A stretch of 63,011 nucleotides of DNA from an uncultured Spartobacteria bacterium. GTDB lineage: Bacteria > Verrucomicrobiota > Verrucomicrobiia > Chthoniobacterales > Chthoniobacteraceae. Location of the stretch: positions 1 through 63,011 of the forward strand of contig CAIRYQ010000081.1 in assembly GCA_903882875.1 (NCBI GenBank). Direction: 5' to 3'. A model generated the notes under the pieces. The model was not told the origin of the DNA. It did no database searches and saw only the letters and a program-made list of their open reading frames with translations. The position numbers and the translations under genes are program-made. Positions 8,301 through 15,782 of this stretch are shown here, in pieces (positions within the stretch are counted from its first letter, which is position 1; every line of letters starts with the position of its first letter).

Positions 8301-9125
8301 GGGGACGACGTGGAGGATGCGCGTGGGGCGATACCACGGGAGGCCGCGGTCCCACTCCATGTCGGCGTCGTAGGTGAAGAGTTCGCCGTCGGCGTTGAAG
8401 GCGATGTCGTAGGGATTGCGGAAGCCGCCGGCGAAGAGTTCCCACTTCGTGCCGGCGGCGTCGGTGCGATAGACGCAGCCGTAGGGGGCCTTGATTTTGT
8501 CGAAGAAGGTGGCGACGGGATCCTTCAGCCGCGGGAGGAGGTCGTCCTCGCCCCAATGGCGATACGGGGAGTCGGGCGCGAGGCCGTCGAGGATGCCGGT
8601 GCTGTTGCCGTTGACGATGTAGAGCTTCTTGTCCGGCCCGAGGACGATGGCGTGCGCGCCGTGTTCGCCCGCGCCGCCGGGGATGGCCTTGAAGAGCGTG
8701 GCGGTGTCGAGGTTGCCGTCGCCATGCGAGGACTTGCACCGGTAGATGCCGCGCCCCTGCGGGCCGTTGCCGGAGACGTAGAGGGAGTCGAACGCCCAGA
8801 GCATGCCCATGGCGTCGCCGACGGGGACTCGCACGCGCTCCCATTTCTCGACGCCCATCGTGCCGAGTGTCGCGCGCCACATGCCGCCCCACTTACTGTC
8901 CTTCTTGCTGTCCTCGGTGAAGCCGGATTCAGGGATGGCATTCTGCGGGGAGATGTAGAGCCGGCCCTGATCGTCCTGCGCCATGCAAATCCACGAGCCC
9001 TCGCGCGGCCCGGCCTCGCGCAGCAGCTCGACCTTGAACCCCGGCGGAACCTTGAGCTGATCCGGCGGCGTGACGGCGGCGCTGCAAAGCGTGGCGGTGA
9101 TGAGAAGGAGGGAGAGCATTCGCAT
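5319..9125 (-). CDS. PVC-type membrane-bound dehydrogenase/heme-binding protein
   Basis: This 1,268-residue protein has a signal peptide (MRMLSLLLITATLCSA). An N-terminal beta-propeller-like sugar-dehydrogenase region (about 25-420) includes PPGFKVELLREA, ALFLHDWTYGRILAV and GSMVFTVGGRGTAAALYRV. A long, poorly conserved middle follows. The C-terminus is a cytochrome c/heme-binding domain with CAQCH at about 1142-1146 and MPPGLLYTLTAEEVADLVGFL. The architecture is the planctomycete/verrucomicrobial dehydrogenase-cytochrome fusion, probably periplasmic and oxidising an unknown, perhaps sugar, substrate. The ATG at 9125 fits the signal peptide; the open frame upstream is antisense to queA. Four repeat blocks interrupt the middle in frame. 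It is divergent from queA. Confidence 0.85.
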   Translation of the reverse strand: MRMLSLLLITATLCSAAVTPPDQLKVPPGFKVELLREAGPREGSWICMAQDDQGRLYISPQNAIPESGFTEDSKKDSKWGGMWRATLGTMGVEKWERVRVPVGDAMGMLWAFDSLYVSGNGPQGRGIYRCKSSHGDGNLDTATLFKAIPGGAGEHGAHAIVLGPDKKLYIVNGNSTGILDGLAPDSPYRHWGEDDLLPRLKDPVATFFDKIKAPYGCVYRTDAAGTKWELFAGGFRNPYDIAFNADGELFTYDADMEWDRGLPWYRPTRILHVVPGGEYGFREGSAKWPAYFPDSLPAVADIGVGCPTGMKFGTEAKGWPEKYRRALFLHDWTYGRILAVTLHQKGASFTARNDLASYTYPRDAEANGDVEVFLSGKGMPVTDMEFLRDGSMVFTVGGRGTAAALYRVSYVGKKVSTLKESQERLAKLNKEAALQDRLAKLLPLLEQEKSAQASAPEAQRNVAGGAASEASATTGSPSAKASAPDGVPEDEFKNALERDFRRQLEGDQSAPGLIRMVDKAQAIDDRDLFIYSAARNFVERLPQDKLRALAVSEPQPDTRSVFLNGPVIFFEPWTEEKVKEPARARAQDGLMGLLALARAGDATTQADVLQTLGKYPFAPLSDDLKLLKLRILELSFARQGRPSEERVKAVMEELLAHYPVPPFPANAATAGGAGAPRPLPKADDKQAPAERAAERAFHPGAPVDAPAWRLNRELCALLVWLSNPELGELNANLVGKPAGKASESPKAPAPGPSGGKSGSFQRKDGFPAEFASVSSEKPQSDAIKAHAFTANTHAFTSKADAFEKKAHAFDENAHASEIKAHAFDVTAHASSIKAHAFIREADAFVINTHAFSTKADAFSVNADAFPEKACAFTANTHAFEASAPSDGQSASSVSQSAPSKGASDPAFAPAGSAFAASAPLFAQAAPAAAKADTLPSEAPPVNPGSRPASLNSGLGPVPNPGADIFPGRKGAAFHAELGRQVIEKTLALMEGAGAQESGGRGQESGKTPASGLTPDSRLLTPSQEEQIWYALCLRWAHGWTPEQRVRYFRWFHEKAARYSGGNSFAKFVEAIRADAASRVPESDRAALAEWMHPVASPPPAVLKPRDFVKAWTLPELEAALDKLKDRKPDLARGKDLYTQAQCAQCHLFRDAGGNVGPDLTAVAQRFGRHDILESITDPSKVIGDQYAMITLTILDGKGGTSELSGLVKEESSATITLLTDPLAGKTANLYKNVIVKREKSPVSIMPPGLLYTLTAEEVADLVGFLGAK
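6061..6144. repeat. GGAGTCAGGAGTC dispersed repeat, in frame
   Basis: Copies of caggagtc on the left face copies of gactcctg on the right, giving a snap-back structure within the cytochrome gene. On the coding strand it reads QESGGRGQESG...LTPDSRLLTPS at about residues 993-1021, a low-complexity peptide outside any domain. The frame is kept. Confidence 0.75.
6487..6780. repeat. 14-unit, 21-bp array of hairpin-type repeats
   Basis: Fourteen contiguous 21-bp units can be laid end to end with no spacer. Nearly every unit contains AAAGCA-TG-TGCTTT or AAAGCA-TC-TGCTTT, an inverted repeat with 6-bp arms. The units are AT-rich in a GC-rich gene. On the coding strand they encode 14 heptads containing (K/N)A(H/D)AF at about residues 782-880 of the cytochrome protein. 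Because of the palindromes, the opposite strand also stays open (KACAF/KASAF). Confidence 0.95.
7021..7120. repeat. GGTGGAACGCG inverted-repeat element, in frame
   Basis: The left arm GGTGGAACGCGCGCTCCGC (from 7031) matches the reverse complement of the right arm GCGGAGCGCCCGCTCCACC (ending about 7113) at 17 of 19 positions. The same element occurs intergenically at 40527-40628. Here it is in frame in the cytochrome gene and encodes a charged, alanine/proline-rich insert at about residues 667-702. Confidence 0.75.
7702..7738. repeat. CCGGTGGT...ACCACCGG hairpin, in frame
   Basis: A perfect 8-bp stem encloses a loop that itself repeats gctcgctt/cgctcgct. It encodes AGGAASEASATTG within the cytochrome protein and sits in low-complexity sequence between domains. 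Confidence 0.65.
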
Positions 9126-9224
9126 GAGCCGCGCATACAGCGGCGGAATGCGCAGGGCGATTCGGAAATGCGGGCGCATTCGGAAGTGGACGCCGCGCGC
9201 GCGACGCGGAACCTTCGCCGCCCT

Positions 9225-10202
9225 GTGAGTCTCCGCACCGCCGATTACGATTACATCCTGCCCGAGGAACTCATCGCGCGCTACCCCGCCGAGCGACGCG
9301 ATGGCTCCCGCATGATGGTCCTTCACCGCGCCGAGCAGCGCATTGAGCACCGGATGTTCGCCGACTTCCCGACATTCCTCCGCGAAGGCGACCTCACGGT
9401 GCTGAACGACACGCGCGTGATCCCAGCGCGCGCATTCTCGGACGACGGGAAGATCGAGCTGCTCTTCCTCGAACCCATGCCCAACGGCCCGCACACATGG
9501 AAATGCCTCGTGAAGCCCGGACGCAAGATGCGCCTCGGCGCGCTCGTGCATGTTGGTGGCGTGGCCGGCGTCGTGCGCGGCATCGAGCCGCAAGGCGAAC
9601 GCATCATCGAATTCCTCGGCACAGTGGATTTGGAAAAGCACGGCGAAATCCCGCTCCCGCCCTACTTCGAGCGCAAGACCGAGCCATCCGACAACGTGCG
9701 CTACCAGACCGTCTTTGCCCGCGAATCCGGCGCTGTGGCCGCGCCCACCGCCGGGCTACACTTCACGCCCGAACTGCTCGCGCGAATCCCGCACGCATTC
9801 GTCACGCTGCACGTCGGAGTGGGCACGTTCCGCTCTGTGCTCGTCGAGAATCTCGTCGATCACCGCATGCACTCCGAGCGCTTTTTATTTAGCGAGGAAA
9901 CCGCCGCCGCGTGCAACGCCGCGAAGCGCATCGTCGCCATCGGCACCACGAGCGCGCGCGTGCTCGAAAGCATAGGCCGCCCGCTGCGCGCCGCCTCGGG
10001 GACGACGGACATTTTCATTCGCCCGCCCTACACGCCGCGCGCGGTGGACATGCTGCTCACGAATTTCCACCTCCCACAGAGCACGCTGCTCATGCTCGTC
10101 TCCGCGCTCGCCGGACTGGAGTTCATCCTGCGCGCCTACGCCGAGGCGATCCGCGAACGCTACCGTTTCTACAGCTACGGCGACTGCATGTTGATCGTGT
10201 AA
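9225..10202 (+). CDS. queA: S-adenosylmethionine:tRNA ribosyltransferase-isomerase
   Basis: QueA transfers and isomerises the ribosyl moiety of SAM onto 7-aminomethyl-7-deazaguanine at tRNA position 34, giving epoxyqueuosine. The sequence shows the family hallmarks: DYDYILPEELIARYPAERR at the N-terminus, LNDTRVIPAR, SGAVAAPTAGLHFTPELL, HVGVGTFR, HRMHSE and TTSARVLES, then TDIFIRPPY and TNFHLPQSTLLMLVSA. The GTG at 9225 puts the conserved DYDYILPEELIA where the family starts and gives 325 residues. An in-frame ATG at 9168 would add 19 atypical residues. It is divergent from the cytochrome gene and stands alone; no tgt or queC-E lies in the window. Confidence 0.93.
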   Translation: MSLRTADYDYILPEELIARYPAERRDGSRMMVLHRAEQRIEHRMFADFPTFLREGDLTVLNDTRVIPARAFSDDGKIELLFLEPMPNGPHTWKCLVKPGRKMRLGALVHVGGVAGVVRGIEPQGERIIEFLGTVDLEKHGEIPLPPYFERKTEPSDNVRYQTVFARESGAVAAPTAGLHFTPELLARIPHAFVTLHVGVGTFRSVLVENLVDHRMHSERFLFSEETAAACNAAKRIVAIGTTSARVLESIGRPLRAASGTTDIFIRPPYTPRAVDMLLTNFHLPQSTLLMLVSALAGLEFILRAYAEAIRERYRFYSYGDCMLIV

Positions 10203-10355
10203 CGGAGGAATCCGCAGCTTGCGCAAGATGAGTGCAGATTTCTGTTCGCATCCTCTCACGAACGCTGCGGACCGAAGACCAGTCACATTTCACCAGTCAC
10301 CAGTCACAGCCGCGGATTCTCAGACGGCCCGCCGCCTTCCGTCGTCGGCTACGAT
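10203..10355. repeat. Convergent spacer with dispersed repeats
   Basis: The spacer between queA and the methyltransferase contains ccagtcacatttcaccagtc and a further ccagtcac copy (about 10278-10308). It also holds half of the GTAGCCGACGACGGA element (10337-10352, reversed). Both are repeat families seen elsewhere in the window. No gene or clear terminator was found. Confidence 0.5.
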
Positions 10356-11381
10356 TCACGGTTTGCGCGCGGCGATGTATCCCCGTCCGACAGCGGTGGA
10401 CTTGTGCTCCAGCCACTCGAAGCCGAGTTCGCCCAAGTAGGATCGATACTCGCCGATGGAGTAGCATTTTCCCTCGGTGATGTTCATCAGCAGCGCGGAG
10501 TATTCGGCGATGTGCAGCGGGCCGGTTTTCTCGGCGTTGATGAATGCGTCGTGGATGACGACGAGGCCGCCGCTCGGGAGCGTGGCGTACGATTTCGCGA
10601 GCAGGCTGCGCACGGCGGAATCGTCCCAGTCGTGCAGGACATTCGACCACAGGTGCACGTCGAAGCCCGCGGGCAGCGGGCCGGCGAAGATGTCGCCGGT
10701 GTGGACATTCACGCGTTCGGAACAGCCCTGCTTGGCGATGCACTCGGTGGCGATGCGATCCACGGGCGCGCGCTCCAGCACGGTCGCGCGGAGGTGCGGA
10801 TTTTTCGCGGCGAGCGCGCAGGCGTAGATGCCGCTGCCGCCGGCGATGTCGAGCAGCGCGGTGTGCTGTGAGAGGTCGAGCAGCTTCGCCATCGCGGGCC
10901 CGAGCAGGATGCCGCGGCAGTCCATCGCCGCCGTGAATTGCGCGGCGAAATCCGGGCGCTGCATGGCCTGCGCCCACGCCTGCGGGTCGAAGCTGCCGAA
11001 GTTCGCGGGCTTGCCGGTCTTGAGGACCTTCAGCATGTCGAGCGTCGGCTGGCGGTCCTTCATCGAGGAAAAATACGGCGCGAGGTTCCAGCGCGAGCCG
11101 GCGGTGAGATGTTCGCGCGCGCGCAGCGTGAGGTGGAAGCAGCCACCGTTTTGCTGCACGAGTCCCTGTGCGGTGAAGAGCGTGAGCATCACATCCGTCG
11201 GGCGCGGGTGGATTTCAAAGTGCGCGGTGATGGCGGCGAACGTGCTCGGGTGATCGGCGAGCCAGGTGAAAAAATCGAGGTGCGAAATGCCGACCGCAAG
11301 CAAATCCACGGCGCTGATGCCGTCGCGGTAGCGGTAGAGGGAGAGCGGGTCGGAGACGGGATCGTCGAGGAGGTGGAGCAT
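10356..11381 (-). CDS. SAM-dependent O-methyltransferase (HIOMT-like)
   Basis: This 341-residue protein has two parts. The N-terminal winged-helix dimerisation region includes LAVGISHLDFFTWLADHP. The C-terminal Rossmann methyltransferase domain has LLDIAGGSGIYACALAAKNP (SAM-binding glycine loop), NVLHDWDD and the GGLVVIHDAF strand. This is the plant/antibiotic O-methyltransferase type (acetylserotonin or carminomycin O-methyltransferase-like), whose usual substrates are small phenolics or polyketides. No biosynthetic neighbours are visible, so the substrate is unknown. It is convergent with queA and stands alone on its strand before kpsF. Confidence 0.8.
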   Translation of the reverse strand: MLHLLDDPVSDPLSLYRYRDGISAVDLLAVGISHLDFFTWLADHPSTFAAITAHFEIHPRPTDVMLTLFTAQGLVQQNGGCFHLTLRAREHLTAGSRWNLAPYFSSMKDRQPTLDMLKVLKTGKPANFGSFDPQAWAQAMQRPDFAAQFTAAMDCRGILLGPAMAKLLDLSQHTALLDIAGGSGIYACALAAKNPHLRATVLERAPVDRIATECIAKQGCSERVNVHTGDIFAGPLPAGFDVHLWSNVLHDWDDSAVRSLLAKSYATLPSGGLVVIHDAFINAEKTGPLHIAEYSALLMNITEGKCYSIGEYRSYLGELGFEWLEHKSTAVGRGYIAARKP

Positions 11382-11425
11382 GGTGAAAGTGTGCCTTTAG
11401 TTTTTTGAACAGCCCGCTATGGAAT

Positions 11426-12415
11426 TTACACGAGGCGGAAGCGCGCGAGGTCTTGTGTGTCCACGATGCCGGCGGGGATGTTCGCCGCATCCACGACGAC
11501 GAGGTCGTCAATGCGGTGGCGTTCCAGGATGTGGAGGACTTCGTAGGCGAGCGCGCCGCAGCGGATGGTGATGGGCTTCCGCGTGAGAAAACCCGTGACG
11601 GGGAGATCAAGCAGGTTTGGATTTTTTTCGAGGTGCCGCGCGAAATCGCCCTGCGTGAAGATGCCGGCGAGCGTGCCGTCTCCGGCGAGGGCTACGGCGC
11701 AGCCGGCGCGGCGGCGTGCCATTTCAAAAAGGACCTCGCGCACGATGACCGTGGGCTTGATCATGGCCATCTGATCGGGGCTGCGCATGATTTGATCCAC
11801 GGTGAGCAGCAGTGTGCGGCCGAGTTTTCCGTTCGGATGAAATTTCGCGAAGTCCTCGCGCGTGAAGCCGCGGGCTTCGAGGAGCGTCATCGCGAGCGCG
11901 TCGCCGAGGATGAGCATCGCGGTGGTGCTCGCGGTGGGCGCGAGTTCGAGCGGGCAGGCTTCGCGCTCGACAGATGCGTCGAGGTGGATGTGCGCGTTTT
12001 TTGCGAGGAAGGATTCGCGTTTGCCGGTGATGGCGATGATGCGCACGTCGAGCCGCGCAAGGGCGGGGAAGACGTTCACGAGTTCGTCGGTCTCGCCGCT
12101 GTTGCTGAGGATGAGGATGGCGTCGCCGTCGCACACGATGCCGAGGTCGCCGTGCAGGGCGTTGAGCGCGTTCAGCATCACCGCGGGCGCGCCGGTGCTC
12201 GTGAGCGTGGCCGCGATTTTCTCGCCGATGTGGCCGGACTTGCCGACGCCGACGACCACGACCTTGCCGCGCTTTTCCACGACCTCGCGGAACGCCTCGA
12301 CTGCGCGTGCGAACGATTCGTCGAGCCGTTCGCCGACGCGGCGCGCCTCGGTGAGTTCGAGATCGAACACGCGGCGCGCGCGCGCGAGGTGCTCGGAGGT
12401 GGACGGCGTGGACAT
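11426..12415 (-). CDS. kpsF: KpsF/GutQ-type arabinose-5-phosphate isomerase
   Basis: This 329-residue protein has a SIS sugar-isomerase domain (VVGVGKSGHIGEKIAATL, LHGDLGIV, LILSNSGETDELVN, PTASTTAMLILGDALAM) followed by two CBS domains (from LLLTVDQIM to DTQDLARFRLV). Such enzymes interconvert ribulose-5-phosphate and arabinose-5-phosphate for the Kdo of lipopolysaccharide. The motif FHPNGKLGR is typical. Verrucomicrobia are diderms, so an LPS role fits. The ATG at 12415 matches the usual family start. It is divergent from ctpA across 122 bp. Confidence 0.9.
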   Translation of the reverse strand: MSTPSTSEHLARARRVFDLELTEARRVGERLDESFARAVEAFREVVEKRGKVVVVGVGKSGHIGEKIAATLTSTGAPAVMLNALNALHGDLGIVCDGDAILILSNSGETDELVNVFPALARLDVRIIAITGKRESFLAKNAHIHLDASVEREACPLELAPTASTTAMLILGDALAMTLLEARGFTREDFAKFHPNGKLGRTLLLTVDQIMRSPDQMAMIKPTVIVREVLFEMARRRAGCAVALAGDGTLAGIFTQGDFARHLEKNPNLLDLPVTGFLTRKPITIRCGALAYEVLHILERHRIDDLVVVDAANIPAGIVDTQDLARFRLV

Positions 12416-12537
12416 GCGCGGAGTTTTCCCGGTGCGATGCCGTGTGACGAGTGAAAAGCCGGGAGAGCCGCGCCACTTCCGTCCCGGCTCCGCCACGGTT
12501 TGCTTTTCAAAATCCCGCCGGGTGCTACGGTCGCGGG

Positions 12538-13809
12538 ATGAAGCTTCCCCGTTTCCTCTCCGTCGCCGTGTCGCTCTGCCTCCCGGCGGCGGGTCTGCTT
12601 GCGCAGGAGGCCGCGCCCGCGGGGGACAAGGATTCGCCCTACGAGCAGATCAAGACCCTCACGCGCGCGATGGAACTCATCCGGCAGGATTACGTGGACG
12701 GGAAAAAGATCAGCTACGAGCAGCTCATGCGCGCGGCGCTGAAAGGGATGCTCCAGAGCCTCGATCCACACTCGCAATTCATGGAGCCCGCGAATTTCGA
12801 GGACATGAAGGAGGACACGGAGAGCCGGTTCGGCGGGCTCGGCGTGCATGTCACGGAGCGGAATGGCGAGCTGATCGTCGTGTCGCCGATGGAGGACTCG
12901 CCGGCGTTTCGCGCGGGCATTTTGCCGGGCGACAAGATCATCAAGATTGACGGCCAGAGCGCGGAGCGGATTGACATCAATAGCGCGACCGAAAAGCTGC
13001 GCGGCGCGCCGGGGACAAAGGTCACGCTGACGATTTTGCGTCCGGGGACGAAGGAGATTAAAGACTTCGAAATGGTGCGCGAGACGATCAAGGTGTGGAG
13101 CGTGAAGGACGCGAAGCTGCTCGCACAGGATCTGACCGGGCAGATGAAAATCGGCTACGCGCGCATCACGCAGTTCAACGCGCCGACGGCGGAGGAACTC
13201 GCGAAGAAGCTCGATGAGCTGGAAAAAAAAGGAATGCAGGCGTTCGTGCTGGATCTGCGGTTCAATCCCGGCGGGCTGCTGAATTCCGCGGTGGATGTCG
13301 CGGGGATGTTTCTTCCGCCGGCGACTGTCGTTGCCACGACCGAGGGACGAGTTCCTTCTCAGTCGCGAAAATACACGGCGAATCCCGCGCTGCACCGTCG
13401 CGCAAATTATCCCGTGGCCGTGCTCATCAACAATGGCAGCGCGAGCGGCAGCGAGATCGTCGCGGGCGCGCTGAAGGATACGAACCGCGCAATTCTCGTC
13501 GGCGAGACGACCTTTGGAAAAGGCAGCGTGCAGAGTATCATGCAGCTCCCCGACGGCTCGGCGCTGAGGCTCACGACGGCGAAGTACTACACGCCGGGCC
13601 ACCAGGTGATTCACGAGCACGGCGTCGCACCGACGATCCTCGCGACGATGACGATGGAGCAGGAACGGTCGCTCATCGTCCAGCGCCGCGAGGATCTCCC
13701 CGATGAGCAGCGCACGAAGGAACTCGCAAATTTCCGGGACACGCAGCTCGAGCGCGCGGTGGACGCGCTCAAGGGCGTGCTCGTGTACGCGCAGCGCGGA
13801 GGAAAGTGA
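12538..13809 (+). CDS. Carboxy-terminal processing protease (S41)
   Basis: This 423-residue protein has a signal peptide (MKLPRFLSVAVSLCLPAAGLLA). A PDZ domain spans about 95-180 (GGLGVHVTERNGELIVVSPM, AGILPGDKIIKIDG). The S41 peptidase domain contains VLDLRFNPGGLLNSAVDVA, the catalytic serine in NNGSASGSEIVAGAL and the catalytic lysine in GETTFGKGSVQ. These periplasmic serine proteases trim or degrade proteins by their C-termini. Its stop overlaps the start of tsaD (GTGA), implying translational coupling. Confidence 0.92.
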   Translation: MKLPRFLSVAVSLCLPAAGLLAQEAAPAGDKDSPYEQIKTLTRAMELIRQDYVDGKKISYEQLMRAALKGMLQSLDPHSQFMEPANFEDMKEDTESRFGGLGVHVTERNGELIVVSPMEDSPAFRAGILPGDKIIKIDGQSAERIDINSATEKLRGAPGTKVTLTILRPGTKEIKDFEMVRETIKVWSVKDAKLLAQDLTGQMKIGYARITQFNAPTAEELAKKLDELEKKGMQAFVLDLRFNPGGLLNSAVDVAGMFLPPATVVATTEGRVPSQSRKYTANPALHRRANYPVAVLINNGSASGSEIVAGALKDTNRAILVGETTFGKGSVQSIMQLPDGSALRLTTAKYYTPGHQVIHEHGVAPTILATMTMEQERSLIVQRREDLPDEQRTKELANFRDTQLERAVDALKGVLVYAQRGGK

Positions 13810-14813
13810 GCGCGGTGACGGTCCTCGCGATCGAGACTTCCTGCGACGAGACAGCCGCCGCGGTGATGCGCGGCGATGCGCTGTTGTCGAGCGAGGTCGC
13901 GTCGCAGATTCCGCTGCACGCGCTGACCGGCGGCGTGGTGCCGGAGGTCGCGTCGCGCAATCATCTGCGCACACTGCGCCCGGTGATCGCGAGCGCACTG
14001 GCAAAGGCGGGCGTCTCACTCGGTGGAATCGAGATTTTCGCCGCGACGCGCGGACCGGGGCTCGCGACTTCGCTGATGATCGGGCTGTCCGCGGCAAAAG
14101 GACTCGCGCTCGGATTCCGCCGGCCGTTCGTCGCAGTGAACCACATCGAGGCGCACCTGCTCTCGCCATTTTTCGGGCGCGGCGGCGTGCGCCCGGCAAT
14201 CGGCCTCGTCGTGAGCGGCGGGCACACGATGCTCGTCGAGATCGAGGCGGTCGGAAAATATCGGCTGCTCGGCAAAACACACGACGACGCGGCAGGCGAG
14301 GCGTTCGACAAGGTCGGCAAGCTGCTCGGCCTGCCGTATCCCGGGGGGCCGAATGTGAACCGGCTCGCGCGCGAGGGCGACGCGACGCGCTTCGATTTCC
14401 CGCGCTCGATGCTTTCGTCGGGCGACTTTGCGTTCAGCTTCAGCGGGCTGAAGACGAGCGTGCGGTATCTCCTGCAAAAAATGGACAGCGTGCCGGTGGC
14501 CGATGTGTGCGCGTCATTTCAGGAAGCCGTCGTGGACGTGCTCGTGGACAAAACCGTGCGTGCAGCGATCGAGACGAGGTGGAAGACAATCGCGGTGAGC
14601 GGCGGCGTGAGCTGCAATTCACGTCTGCGTGAAAAGCTGGCAGCAGCGTGTTCCGCTCGCGGCATCGAGCTGCTGCTCGCCGAACCTTCGCTCTGCACGG
14701 ACAACGCGGCGATGATCGCCTACGTCGCTTCACTACGGGTAGCCGGTGGGCAGGTGAATGATCTTGCGGAGGACATCGATCCGAACCTGCGGCTCGATGC
14801 AATGCCACAGTAG
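13806..14813 (+). CDS. tsaD: tRNA N6-threonylcarbamoyladenosine synthase subunit TsaD
   Basis: TsaD transfers threonylcarbamoyl to A37 of ANN-decoding tRNAs, working with TsaB and TsaE. The 335-residue sequence shows LAIETSCDETAAAV, the metal-binding histidine in VASRNHLRTL, VNHIEAHLLSPFF, LVVSGGHTMLVEI, DDAAGEAFDKVGKLLGLPYP and VSGGVSCNSRLREKL. The start is a GTG that overlaps the ctpA stop by 4 nt (GTGA). The stop codon TAG is the first part of a hairpin repeat shared with other sites in the window. Confidence 0.96.
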   Translation: MSAVTVLAIETSCDETAAAVMRGDALLSSEVASQIPLHALTGGVVPEVASRNHLRTLRPVIASALAKAGVSLGGIEIFAATRGPGLATSLMIGLSAAKGLALGFRRPFVAVNHIEAHLLSPFFGRGGVRPAIGLVVSGGHTMLVEIEAVGKYRLLGKTHDDAAGEAFDKVGKLLGLPYPGGPNVNRLAREGDATRFDFPRSMLSSGDFAFSFSGLKTSVRYLLQKMDSVPVADVCASFQEAVVDVLVDKTVRAAIETRWKTIAVSGGVSCNSRLREKLAAACSARGIELLLAEPSLCTDNAAMIAYVASLRVAGGQVNDLAEDIDPNLRLDAMPQ

Positions 14814-14837
14814 CCGCCGACGGAGGGAGGCGGCTAC
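14810..14837. terminator. Hairpin repeat between convergent tsaD and ispA
   Basis: The 9-bp arms GTAGCCGCC and GGCGGCTAC flank a 10-nt loop. It begins at the tsaD stop codon and lies between convergent genes, so it could act as a bidirectional terminator, though there is no T-tract. The same GTAGCCGnCGA word occurs inside ribF and near 10337-10352, so it is also a dispersed repeat. Confidence 0.5.
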
Positions 14838-14849
14838 GAAAGAAGCGGC

Positions 14850-15731
14850 TCAGTACTCCCGCGCGAGCAGGTAATCCGCGAGGGCGCGCAGCGTGTCGGC
14901 CTTTTTGCCGAATGGCTTCAGCGCGGTGTGGGCTGTGCGCGTGAGGCGCTTTGCCTCGGCGCGGCTTTTTTCGAGGCCGAAGATCGCGGGATACGTGGCC
15001 TTCTGCGCGGCGACATCCTTGCCGGCGCTCTTGCCGAGTTTTTCGGTCGGCTGCGTCACGTCGAGGATGTCATCAATCACCTGGAACGCGAGGCCGACGC
15101 TCTGGCCGAAAGTGGTGAGTGCTTTGAGCTGCGCGGGCGTGGCGTTTGCGCTCATCGCGCCGAGGCGGATGCTCGCAGTGAGGAGCGCGGCGGTCTTGCA
15201 GCGGTGGATGTATTTCAGATCGTCGCCGCCGAGTTTGCGGCCTTCGCCCTCAAGGTCGGCGACCTGCCCGCCGACGAGCCAGCGGCTGCCGGATGCGTGT
15301 GCGAGGTCTGCGATCTGCACGGCGATGGGATGGCGTCTTGCGGGTTTTGATTTTGAGAGAATCTCGAATGCGACGGTTAGCAGTGCGTCGCCGGCGAGCA
15401 CGGCGATGCCGTCGCCGAAGACCTTGTGGTTCGTCGGGCGGCCGCGGCGGAGATCGTCGTCGTCCATGCACGGGAGATCGTCGTGGATGAGCGAGTAGGT
15501 GTGGATGCACTCGACTGCGCACGCGGCGGGAAGTGCGTCCGCGATTTTTCCACCGCACGCCTCCGCGCTGGCGAGCGTGAGCACGGGGCGCAGGCGTTTT
15601 CCGCCGGCGAAGATCGAGTAGCGCATCGCCTTGTGGATGGTGTGCGGCTTTGTGGATTCCGACGGGAGATGGCGGTTCAGCTCGCGATCCACCAATTTGG
15701 TGCGCGCGGCGAGATAGCTGGGGATTTCCAT
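14850..15731 (-). CDS. ispA: Polyprenyl (farnesyl-type) diphosphate synthase
   Basis: This 293-residue trans-isoprenyl diphosphate synthase has both aspartate-rich motifs: the first as DDLPCMDDDDLRRGRPT and the second as DDILD in VIDDILDVT. GGKRLRPVL lies near the N-terminus. The small residue pattern and length fit the FPP synthase/IspA group, condensing IPP with DMAPP/GPP to farnesyl diphosphate; exact chain length cannot be read from sequence. Start ATG at 15731 (MEIPSYL). It lies 51 nt downstream of nadE on the same strand and may be co-transcribed. Confidence 0.9.
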   Translation of the reverse strand: MEIPSYLAARTKLVDRELNRHLPSESTKPHTIHKAMRYSIFAGGKRLRPVLTLASAEACGGKIADALPAACAVECIHTYSLIHDDLPCMDDDDLRRGRPTNHKVFGDGIAVLAGDALLTVAFEILSKSKPARRHPIAVQIADLAHASGSRWLVGGQVADLEGEGRKLGGDDLKYIHRCKTAALLTASIRLGAMSANATPAQLKALTTFGQSVGLAFQVIDDILDVTQPTEKLGKSAGKDVAAQKATYPAIFGLEKSRAEAKRLTRTAHTALKPFGKKADTLRALADYLLAREY

Positions 15732-15782
15732 CCGCCGAGTAAGCTGCAATCGGCGCGGCGGGTTCGAGAAGAAAGTGCGGCG

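Noticed and set aside
7860-9224. Long N-terminal extension of queA
   Set aside because: The frame is open far upstream, but this part is antisense to the cytochrome gene; QueA homology starts at the GTG at 9225.
9126-9641. N-terminal extension of the giant cytochrome protein
   Set aside because: The extra 172 residues are antisense to queA; a signal peptide begins at 9125.
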